NCBI GenBank assembly: GCA_018816665.1
Contig: JAHIVM010000334.1
Span: forward strand, 1 to 7,221
Reading direction: 5' to 3'
Origin: Candidatus Zixiibacteriota bacterium
GTDB lineage: Bacteria > Zixibacteria > MSB-5A5 > GN15 > FEB-12
Length of the DNA stretch: 7,221 bases
Shown here: piece by piece, positions 1 through 4,907 of the stretch
Position numbering within the stretch: position 1 is the stretch's first letter
Layout: the number at the start of each line of letters is the position of its first letter
Notes under the pieces: model-generated
The model's database searches: none
Told to the model about the DNA's origin: nothing
Seen by the model: the letters and a program-made list of their open reading frames with translations, nothing else
Translations under genes and position numbers: made by a program

Positions 1-1760
1 CCCGAGATCTTGAAGAAAGCCGTCTGCATGATCATGTTGATTCGCTGACCGAGTCCCAGCTCTTTGGCCAGGGCGATAGCGTCGATAACATAGAACTTCG
101 CTTTTTTGGCGATCAGCTGCTTCTGGACTTCCATCGGGATGTTATCCCACACCTCGTCCTTGCCGAACGGCGAGTTCAACAGGAAGGTACCACCTTCAGT
201 CAAGCTGCTGAGCATGTCATACTTCTCGAGGAAGGAGAAGTTGTGACAGGCAACAAACTGGCCGGACGAAATCAGGTACGGTTTGCGAATCAGTTTTTTG
301 CCGAAGCGCACATGGGACACCGTGATGGCACCGGCTTTTTTGGAATCATACACGAAATAACCCTGGGCGAAGTTGTCGGTATTCTCGCCGAGGATTTTGA
401 TCGAGTTTTTGTTGGCACCGACGGTACCGTCAGCACCGAGACCGTAAAACAGGCCGCGGAAGTTCTCGCCTTCGAGATTGAACGAGTGGTCCGACACCAG
501 TGAGGAACCGGTGACGTCATCATTGATACCAACGGTGAAGTGATTTTTCGGCCGATCGGCTTTCAGATTGTCAAAGGCCGCCTTGACCATCGGGGGATTA
601 AACTCGGCCGAGCCCAGTCCATATCGGCCGCCGACCACCATTGGGCGCTTGGCCGGATGTTTCCAGCCCATGTCAAAGGCTTCGTCAAGCGCAGCCTGGA
701 CATCGGTATACAGCGGCTCACCAACGGAGCCCGGCTCCTTGGTGCGGTCGAGAACGGAAATCTTTTGAACGGTTTTGGGCAGGGTGGCGGCGAAAGCCTC
801 GGAGGCAAACGGGCGGTAGAGCCGGACCTTGATGACGCCGACCTTCTCGCCGTTGGCCACAAGCTGATCCACGGATTCGTGGACGACTTCGGCACCGGTG
901 CCCATGATCACGATCACGCGTTCCGCTTCGGGATGCCCAACATAGTCGAACAGGCGGTATTGACGTCCGACCAGGCCGGCAAACTTGTCCATAGCCTCCT
1001 GGACAAGACCCGGGGCAGCGGCGTAATACTTGTTGATGGTTTCACGCGAGGCGAAAAACACATCGGGGTTCTGCGAGGTCCCCTTGATAGTCGGATGATC
1101 CGGCGACAGGGCGCGGGAGCGCTGGGGAGCGATGAGCTCGTGCGGCAGCATGGCGCGCATATCGTCAAAGGTGATCTCTTCGACCTTCTGGACTTCGTGC
1201 GAGGTCCGGAAACCGTCAAAGAAATGCACAAACGGGAGATGGCTTTTGAGGGCCGCCGCCTGAGAGATAATCGCCATATCCATGACTTCCTGGACCGAAC
1301 CGGAGCAGAGGAGTCCGAAACCGGTGGACCGGCAGGCCATAACGTCGGAATGGTCGCCGAAAATCGACAGAGCGTGGGTGGCAACGGCGCGCGCCGTCAC
1401 ATGGAACACGGTCGGTGTCAATTCGCCGGCGATTTTGAACATATTTGGGATCATCAGCAACAGGCCCTGAGAGGCGGTAAACGTAGTGGTCAGGGCACCG
1501 GTTGTCAGAGCGCCGTGGACGGCACCGGCGGCGCCGGCTTCCGACTGCATTTCCACGACACTGGGGATGGATTCCCAGATGTTTTTTTCGCCCCGGGCCG
1601 ATTTTTCATCGGCGATTTCACCCATACCCGATGAAGGCGTAATGGGGTAAATGGCAATAACTTCGTTGGTCGCATGAGCAACATACGCCGCCGCGCTATT
1701 ACCGTCGATAGTGACCATCCGGCGCCTGCCGGTAGATGTATTCTTCGATGCGGATGTCAT
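1..1760 (-). CDS. nifJ: Pyruvate:ferredoxin (flavodoxin) oxidoreductase, N-terminal half (partial at window edge)
   Basis: This enzyme (PFOR) oxidatively decarboxylates pyruvate to acetyl-CoA and CO2 in the cytoplasm and passes electrons to ferredoxin or flavodoxin, using thiamine pyrophosphate (TPP) and Fe-S clusters. I translated 586 codons without a stop before the gene leaves the window. The N-terminal domain has YPITPSSGMGE (38-48) and SEAGAAGAVHG (73-83). Thr41, Glu74 and Arg124 match Thr31, Glu64 and Arg114 of the Desulfovibrio africanus enzyme at a constant offset of 10; these act in substrate and TPP handling. GGRYGLGSAEFNP lies at 377-389 and GLGADGTVGANKNSIKILG at 440-458, in the CoA-binding region. 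Family members are about 1170-1200 residues, so the ferredoxin-like and TPP-binding domains lie beyond the left edge. The start at 1760 has AGGAG nine bases upstream; a later ATG at 1718 has no comparable site. The gene follows dcd by 62 nt on the same strand with no terminator seen between them. Confidence 0.95.
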   Translation of the reverse strand, partial: MTSASKNTSTGRRRMVTIDGNSAAAYVAHATNEVIAIYPITPSSGMGEIADEKSARGEKNIWESIPSVVEMQSEAGAAGAVHGALTTGALTTTFTASQGLLLMIPNMFKIAGELTPTVFHVTARAVATHALSIFGDHSDVMACRSTGFGLLCSGSVQEVMDMAIISQAAALKSHLPFVHFFDGFRTSHEVQKVEEITFDDMRAMLPHELIAPQRSRALSPDHPTIKGTSQNPDVFFASRETINKYYAAAPGLVQEAMDKFAGLVGRQYRLFDYVGHPEAERVIVIMGTGAEVVHESVDQLVANGEKVGVIKVRLYRPFASEAFAATLPKTVQKISVLDRTKEPGSVGEPLYTDVQAALDEAFDMGWKHPAKRPMVVGGRYGLGSAEFNPPMVKAAFDNLKADRPKNHFTVGINDDVTGSSLVSDHSFNLEGENFRGLFYGLGADGTVGANKNSIKILGENTDNFAQGYFVYDSKKAGAITVSHVRFGKKLIRKPYLISSGQFVACHNFSFLEKYDMLSSLTEGGTFLLNSPFGKDEVWDNIPMEVQKQLIAKKAKFYVIDAIALAKELGLGQRINMIMQTAFFKIS

Positions 1761-1769
1761 AAGTCTCAA

Positions 1770-1774
1770 CTCCT
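1770..1774 (-). promoter_or_regulatory. Ribosome binding site of the PFOR gene
   Basis: On the minus strand AGGAG lies nine bases before the ATG at 1760. It selects this start, which gives a 14-residue basic, Ser/Thr-rich lead before the conserved MVTIDGN block, over the internal ATG at 1718. Confidence 0.7.
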
Positions 1775-1822
1775 AACTACAATCCCTGCGTGCCAATCAA
1801 CGTACGGCAGTTATCGGCAGCC

Positions 1823-2377
1823 TTACTCCGTTTTCGAGAGCGTAATCTCTTTTTGTGACTGATACTTACCCTTTTTGTCTCTATATGAAACCTGGCAGAC
1901 CTCGACGGCCTGGAGGAACAGCAACTGGCCAATACCTTCATTGGCGTAAACCCGGGTCGGCCGGGGGGCGGTATTGGCCAGCGATAATGTCGCAAACCCC
2001 TCCCATTCCGGCTCAAAGGGAGTTACGTTGACAACAATGCCACACCGGGCATAGGTTGACTTGCCCGTGCAAACCGTGACGACATCGCGAGGGATCCGGA
2101 AATACTCCAAAGATCGCGCGAGAACGAAGGAATTGGGGGGGATCAGAATAGAATCTGACTTTTGGTCCGTAAAATGCCCCGACATATCCTGTTTGGGATC
2201 CAGTTCTGTAACCCGGTCGGGGGAGAAAACCTTGAATTCGTCGCCAAGACGGAAATCGTATCCGTAGGACGATACACCGTAGCTGATGCCCTGCCGAACC
2301 TGTTCCTGTTCAAACGGTTCGATCATCCGATGGCGCTCGGCCATCTCGATGATCCATCTGTCGGACATGACACCCAT
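1823..2377 (-). CDS. dcd: dCTP deaminase-family protein with Ser at the expected catalytic Glu position
   Basis: dCTP deaminases convert dCTP to dUTP, feeding dTMP synthesis; they are homotrimers of the dUTPase fold. The 184 residues resemble the roughly 188-residue proteobacterial Dcd type: SDRWIIEMAERHRMIEPF (5-22), SSYGYDFR (36-43), IPPNSF (79-84), EYFRIPRDV (91-99), GKSTYARCG (105-113), NVTPFEPEWEG (117-127) and YANEGIGQ (144-151). Ser107 and Arg111 match E. coli Ser111 and Arg115. The oddity is at 129-135: ATLSLAN replaces the usual VTLEFSN, so Ser132 (codon TCG) occupies the place of the catalytic Glu (Glu138 in E. coli). The trimeric dUTPase of E. coli also has Ser at the aligned place (ISVWN), but this protein does not show the full dUTPase motif set. 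Deaminase activity is therefore uncertain although the family is clear. The start at 2377 has GGGAAG five bases upstream; ATG at 2368 is an alternative. The gene sits between rrf2 (83 nt) and PFOR (62 nt). Confidence 0.88.
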   Translation of the reverse strand: MGVMSDRWIIEMAERHRMIEPFEQEQVRQGISYGVSSYGYDFRLGDEFKVFSPDRVTELDPKQDMSGHFTDQKSDSILIPPNSFVLARSLEYFRIPRDVVTVCTGKSTYARCGIVVNVTPFEPEWEGFATLSLANTAPRPTRVYANEGIGQLLFLQAVEVCQVSYRDKKGKYQSQKEITLSKTE

Positions 2378-2381
2378 ATAT

Positions 2382-2442
2382 GCTTCCCAAATCTTTTCAC
2401 GCCAAAATTTCCCGGGAAGATAACGAAAAGACTTGGGAAAGC
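2382..2442 (-). promoter_or_regulatory. Long hairpin containing the dcd ribosome binding site
   Basis: In the minus-strand transcript UUCCCAAGUCUUUUC (2439-2425) can pair with GAAAAGAUUUGGGAA (2398-2384): 15 pairs, one of them G-U. Two more G-C pairs follow at the base after a single bulged U. The 26-nt loop contains the perfect palindrome TTCCCGGGAA (2409-2418). The GGGAAG that serves as the dcd ribosome binding site lies inside the downstream arm, and the ATG is only four bases past the stem. No U-tract follows, so it does not look like an intrinsic terminator. It could restrain dcd translation, or act as a DNA operator with three TTCCC/GGGAA sites. The structure is visible in the sequence; the role is inference. 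Confidence 0.65.
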
Positions 2443-2460
2443 AATAGGATATCGGTCATT

Positions 2461-2907
2461 TCACTCGGTTGTTGACACCGGGACGGTCCCGCCCGTCTTC
2501 TGCCACTTCACGAGGTCGGTGAGCGTAAACTGCTCGAATACGGACACCAGCCGCTCCTCCGCGATTTTCAACACCTCACGCAAAGCGCAGAATTGCTCCG
2601 GGTCACGATTGCAATTCGCCATACTTTCGGTGCATTTCATGAGGTGGTAGGGGCCCTGAATCGTTTCCAGGACGTCTTTGACATTCACTGACGCAGGATC
2701 CTTGGCAAGCGTGAAGCCGCCGCGGACACCGCGATGGGAGCGGACAATACCAGCCTTGGACAGGGACTGGAAAATTTTTGCCAGGAATTTCTCCGGAATT
2801 TCTTGTGCCTGGGAGATTTCAGATAAGGGGACTACCCGAGAGCGGTCCGCCTCAGCCAGGTACAGTACTCCGAACATCCCGTACTCTTCAGCCTTTGTAA
2901 ACTGCAT
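2461..2907 (-). CDS. Rrf2-family transcriptional regulator, probably Fe-S cluster binding
   Basis: Rrf2 proteins are small dimeric DNA-binding regulators, many of which (IscR, NsrR, RsrR) sense iron, oxygen or nitric oxide through an Fe-S cluster. The 148-residue product has the family layout: an N-terminal winged helix (MQFTKAEEYGMFGVLYLAEA at 1-20), the recognition region IPEKFLAKIFQSLSKAGIV (37-55) and the wing RGVRGGFTLAKDP (59-71). A long C-terminal helix follows. Three cysteines, Cys92, Cys99 and Cys107, lie in the cluster loop with spacing C-x6-C-x7-C; IscR has C-x5-C-x5-C. The start at 2907 has AAGGA nine bases upstream and begins at the typical family N-terminus; an in-frame ATG at 2955 adds 16 unlikely residues without a ribosome binding site. 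The gene leads the rrf2-dcd-PFOR group and is divergent from cobO. It may regulate itself through the inverted repeat over its promoter. I cannot assign a named subfamily. Confidence 0.92.
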   Translation of the reverse strand: MQFTKAEEYGMFGVLYLAEADRSRVVPLSEISQAQEIPEKFLAKIFQSLSKAGIVRSHRGVRGGFTLAKDPASVNVKDVLETIQGPYHLMKCTESMANCNRDPEQFCALREVLKIAEERLVSVFEQFTLTDLVKWQKTGGTVPVSTTE

Positions 2908-2916
2908 ACGCGCGTT

Positions 2917-2921
2917 TCCTT
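2917..2921 (-). promoter_or_regulatory. Ribosome binding site of the rrf2-family gene
   Basis: AAGGA on the minus strand lies nine bases before the ATG at 2907. It decides the start in favour of MQFTKAEEYG rather than the in-frame ATG at 2955. Confidence 0.65.
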
Positions 2922-2991
2922 GCACTGCTCCGTCGCCCGGTCTACCGCACTGCATTGAGTAATAGACGGGTACCTGGGACTCTATAGTTTG

Positions 2992-3020
2992 ATATAAAGG
3001 AAAATAGACCTAAAAGTCAA
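2992..3020 (-). promoter_or_regulatory. Sigma70-type promoter of the rrf2-dcd-PFOR group
   Basis: On the minus strand TTGACT (3020-3015) is separated by exactly 17 bases from TTATAT (2997-2992). This is close to the housekeeping consensus, and transcription would begin near 2985. That leaves a leader of about 78 nt before the rrf2 ATG. It is the only convincing promoter I see for the three minus-strand genes. Confidence 0.65.
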
Positions 3021-3035
3021 CTACTAAATAGGTCT
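3006..3035. promoter_or_regulatory. Inverted repeat bracketing the rrf2 -35 element (candidate operator)
   Basis: AGACCTA (3006-3012) and TAGGTCT (3029-3035) are perfect inverted copies separated by 16 bases, with A-rich and T-rich flanks. The -35 element at 3015-3020 lies between the arms, so a dimer bound here would block or modulate the promoter. Rrf2 proteins commonly regulate their own genes from such sites, so autoregulation is the simplest reading. The repeat is also about 46 nt upstream of the proposed cobO -35. Confidence 0.5.
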
Positions 3036-3080
3036 TTTTGTGTGGCATTTGCACGCGTCTGCGACCGCGAAAAAACACTT

Positions 3081-3109
3081 TTGGCAGCGCTCGCGCTTTC
3101 TTACTATAG
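3081..3109 (+). promoter_or_regulatory. Possible cobO promoter
   Basis: TTGGCA (3081-3086) is followed by a 17-base spacer and CTATAG (3104-3109); the overlapping TACTAT (3102-3107) with a 15-base spacer is another reading. Both -10 matches are modest. The position, just upstream of the cobO ribosome binding site and divergent from rrf2, makes a promoter likely, but the exact elements are uncertain. Confidence 0.35.
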
Positions 3110-3131
3110 GCGATAGATCAGGAGGAACGAA

Positions 3132-3674
3132 ATGGGCGAAGATCAACAGAAAAGCCTGCTGGTGGTGTATACCGGCGACGGCAAAGGGAAAACCACCGCC
3201 GCGCTGGGCATGTGCGTGCGGGCAATTGGTTATAAATGGGATATCTGTCTGATACAATTCGTCAAAGGCAGTTGGAAATACGGCGAGCTGAAAGGGCTTA
3301 AGGCACTTGAACCCTACGTGGAGTCACACGTTATCGGCGAAGGCTTTGTCGGGATAGTCGATGACACCAAGGATTTCGAAGTACATCGTGAGGCTGCCCG
3401 CAAAGGGGTCGAACTGGCCCGTGAGAAGATAGCGTCCGGCAAGTACCGCCTGATAATTCTCGATGAACTCAATGTGGCCATGGACCTTGGGCTGGTGACC
3501 CGGGAAGAAGCGGAATCGTTGATTAGCGCCGTCGGCGAGCGGCAACACATGGTCATAACCGGTCGGGGAGCGCCGCAATGGCTGCAGGAGCGGGCCGATC
3601 TCGTGACCGAAATGCGTGAGGTGAAACACCCCTACCAGAAGGGCATTCTGGCGCAGAAGGGCATAGACTGGTAG
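3132..3674 (+). CDS. cobO: Corrinoid (cob(I)alamin) adenosyltransferase, CobA/CobO/BtuR family
   Basis: The enzyme transfers the adenosyl group of ATP to reduced cob(I)alamin or its precursors, making the coenzyme form of B12. It acts in the cytoplasm in salvage or synthesis. The 180-residue product matches the family's usual length. It has the family P-loop GDGKGKTT at 15-22, which binds ATP in an unusual orientation in this family, and IQFVKGSWKYGE at 41-52. Also present are the acidic strand LIILDELN at 107-114, VITGRGAP at 141-148, ADLVTEM at 155-161 and the typical tail YQKGILAQKGIDW. The ATG at 3132 is preceded by AGGAGG six bases upstream, a strong site. The gene is divergent from rrf2, and trxB follows 97 nt after its stop. 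No B12 riboswitch is evident in the leader, and no other cobalamin genes are in view, so which corrinoid pathway it serves is unknown. Confidence 0.95.
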   Translation: MGEDQQKSLLVVYTGDGKGKTTAALGMCVRAIGYKWDICLIQFVKGSWKYGELKGLKALEPYVESHVIGEGFVGIVDDTKDFEVHREAARKGVELAREKIASGKYRLIILDELNVAMDLGLVTREEAESLISAVGERQHMVITGRGAPQWLQERADLVTEMREVKHPYQKGILAQKGIDW

Positions 3675-3758
3675 CCGGGCGACAGATGCTGAACCCGGGC
3701 GGTGAAAAAACGTTGTAATCGGCAAAGCAGAAAGAACAGTTTTGATTGAGTCGAATAA

Positions 3759-3764
3759 AGAGGG
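3759..3764 (+). promoter_or_regulatory. Ribosome binding site of trxB
   Basis: AGAGGG lies seven bases before the ATG at 3772. It supports that start over the in-frame TTG at 3742, which would add ten residues unlike the family N-terminus. Confidence 0.65.
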
Positions 3765-3771
3765 TAGCTTG

Positions 3772-4725
3772 ATGGCAGACGTAAAAGACTATGATGTGAT
3801 TATAGTTGGCGGCGGCCCCGGTGGGCTTTGTGCCGGTTTGTATTCGGCGAGAGCCAACCGCAAGGCGGTGTGCCTGGAAAAGTACCTGCCGGGCGGACAA
3901 ATCGCGATTACCGGCGAGGTGGAGGACTATCTCGGGTTCGAGCACATTCAGGGTTCGGAACTGGCCGAGAAATTCACCAATCACGCCAAAAAATTCGGCC
4001 TGGAGATCGAGATGGAAGAAGTGTCCGAGATCGTGTGCGAGGGCGACTATCGCATCGCCCGGTGTGCCTCGGGCAACGTTTACCGCGGTAAGGCCATGAT
4101 TATTTCCACCGGTGGTTCTCCGGTCAAGCTGGGCGTTCCCGGCGAGGCCGAGTATTCCGGGCGGGGTGTCTCGTATTGCGCCATATGCGACGGTGCTTTC
4201 TTTCGGGATCAGGTGATCGCGGTGGTTGGGGGCGGCGATGCGGCGGTTGAGGAGGGTACCTATCTCACCAAGTTCGGCGCCAAGGTATATATCATACACC
4301 GCCGGGACAAACTCAGGGCACAAAAAATCATCCAGCAGCGCGCCTTTGACAACGAGAAGGTTGAAGTTGTCTGGGATTCCGTGGTTGAGAGTATCAACGG
4401 CGATGATACCCGGGTGACCGATCTCACTATTAAGAATGTCAAGACGGGGGAGACGTCAAAACTGGATGTCGGGGCCATTTTCGTGTATGTCGGGTTCCAC
4501 CCCAATACCGGCACGTTGCCGGATTCGATCAAGGTGGATGAGGGCGGGTATATCCTGACCGATTCCCGCATGGAGACCTCCATCAAGGGGATATTTGCGT
4601 GTGGTGATGTACGTGCTCAACTGGTGCGCCAGGTGACCAATGCTGTGGGTGACGGAACCACGGCGGCGGTGGCTGCGGAGAAGCATATTGAGGAGCTGGA
4701 AGACAAAGCCGCCAACAGGGTGTGA
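3772..4725 (+). CDS. trxB: Thioredoxin reductase (NADPH, FAD)
   Basis: TrxB uses NADPH and FAD to reduce thioredoxin, supporting ribonucleotide reductase and protein thiol repair in the cytoplasm. The 317-residue product fits the low-molecular-weight bacterial type. It has the FAD-binding GGGPGG (13-18), GGQIAITGEVEDYLGF (41-56), the second glycine motif STGG (112-115) and the redox-active disulfide CAICDG with Cys136 and Cys139. NADPH binding is shown by GGGDAA (153-158) and HRRDKLRA (176-183), where the arginines suit the 2'-phosphate of NADPH. The C-terminal FAD motif GIFACGDV precedes RQVTNAVGDGTTAA (286-299). The ATG at 3772 has AGAGGG seven bases upstream. It follows cobO by 97 nt with no U-tract terminator between, so the two may be co-transcribed; a strong terminator follows. 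Ferredoxin-dependent relatives usually lack the HRRD signature, so NADPH use is favoured. Confidence 0.94.
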   Translation: MADVKDYDVIIVGGGPGGLCAGLYSARANRKAVCLEKYLPGGQIAITGEVEDYLGFEHIQGSELAEKFTNHAKKFGLEIEMEEVSEIVCEGDYRIARCASGNVYRGKAMIISTGGSPVKLGVPGEAEYSGRGVSYCAICDGAFFRDQVIAVVGGGDAAVEEGTYLTKFGAKVYIIHRRDKLRAQKIIQQRAFDNEKVEVVWDSVVESINGDDTRVTDLTIKNVKTGETSKLDVGAIFVYVGFHPNTGTLPDSIKVDEGGYILTDSRMETSIKGIFACGDVRAQLVRQVTNAVGDGTTAAVAAEKHIEELEDKAANRV

Positions 4726-4743
4726 GGCTGATCGTATTACCTG

Positions 4744-4773
4744 ACAAAGACCCCGTAGTTGCGGGGTCTTTGT
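4744..4773 (+). terminator. Intrinsic terminator after trxB
   Basis: ACAAAGACCCCG (4744-4755) and CGGGGTCTTTGT (4762-4773) form a perfect 12-bp stem with the 6-base loop TAGTTG, starting 18 nt after the trxB stop. The A-rich left and T-rich right ends of the stem are typical of an intrinsic terminator, although the T-run is short and lies within the stem. Confidence 0.85.
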
Positions 4774-4793
4774 GCGTCCGGTTCATTGGGCAA

Positions 4794-4820
4794 AAGTGAT
4801 AATTTTCACTTGCTTAAGTG
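4794..4820. repeat. Overlapping short inverted repeats upstream of hppA
   Basis: AAGTGA (4794-4799) pairs with TCACTT (4806-4811), and the same CACTT (4807-4811) pairs with AAGTG (4816-4820). The middle copy could thus join either partner. The set overlaps the -35 of the distal hppA promoter candidate. The arms are short, so this may be chance. Confidence 0.35.
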
Positions 4821-4838
4821 GGCGTCGGGGGATATATT
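4810..4838 (+). promoter_or_regulatory. Distal hppA promoter candidate
   Basis: TTGCTT (4810-4815) is followed by a 17-base spacer and TATATT (4833-4838), a good sigma70-type match. It lies just past the trxB terminator, and a start near 4845 would leave a leader of about 63 nt before the hppA ATG. Confidence 0.5.
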
Positions 4839-4881
4839 GCCCCGTAAATTTGGCAGCGGAAAAACGTAACTGACTGACTAG

Positions 4882-4887
4882 TATAAT
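4882..4887 (+). promoter_or_regulatory. Proximal hppA -10 candidate (TATAAT)
   Basis: A perfect TATAAT lies 20 bases before the hppA ATG, but the expected -35 place (near 4859-4864) reads GAAAAA and there is no extended -10 TG. If used, the leader would be only about 14 nt and start near the ribosome binding site, so the distal promoter is preferred. Confidence 0.3.
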
Positions 4888-4897
4888 CTTAACAAGT

Positions 4898-4902
4898 GAG
4901 GG
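4898..4902 (+). promoter_or_regulatory. Ribosome binding site of hppA
   Basis: GAGGG lies five bases before the ATG at 4908. It rules against the in-frame GTG at 4896, which overlaps this site. Confidence 0.65.
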
Positions 4903-4907
4903 TGTCA

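Noticed and set aside
540..1634. 364-codon open frame on the plus strand
   Set aside because: It is antisense to the PFOR gene, whose minus-strand reading has conserved motifs throughout; the antisense frame has no recognisable domain and arises from codon bias.
2908..2955. In-frame upstream ATG giving a 16-residue longer Rrf2 protein
   Set aside because: There is no ribosome binding site before 2955, while 2907 has AAGGA and gives the family-typical N-terminus.
3006..3040. Inverted repeat followed by TTTTTG read as a plus-strand terminator
   Set aside because: No plus-strand gene lies upstream to be terminated, the stem is only 7 bp with a 16-base loop, and it overlaps a strong minus-strand promoter; an operator fits better.
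3036..3131. Cobalamin riboswitch in the cobO leader
   Set aside because: The space is short and I find no B12-box-like sequence; nothing supports a riboswitch here.
3675..3704. CCGGG...CCCGG hairpin after cobO as a terminator
   Set aside because: The stem is short, the loop long and no T-run follows, so co-transcription with trxB is not excluded.
3742..3771. TTG start giving ten more residues on TrxB
   Set aside because: AGAGGG is well placed for the ATG at 3772 and the extra residues are unlike the family N-terminus.
4177..4188. CAIC instead of CATC in the TrxB active site
   Set aside because: Both cysteines are intact and the middle residue varies naturally in this family, so it is not a sign of altered function.
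3553..4323. 256-codon open frame on the minus strand
   Set aside because: It lies over the end of cobO and the first half of trxB, both clear plus-strand genes; the frame has no family resemblance.
4896..4907. GTG start for HppA four codons upstream
   Set aside because: It overlaps the GAGGG site that serves the ATG at 4908.
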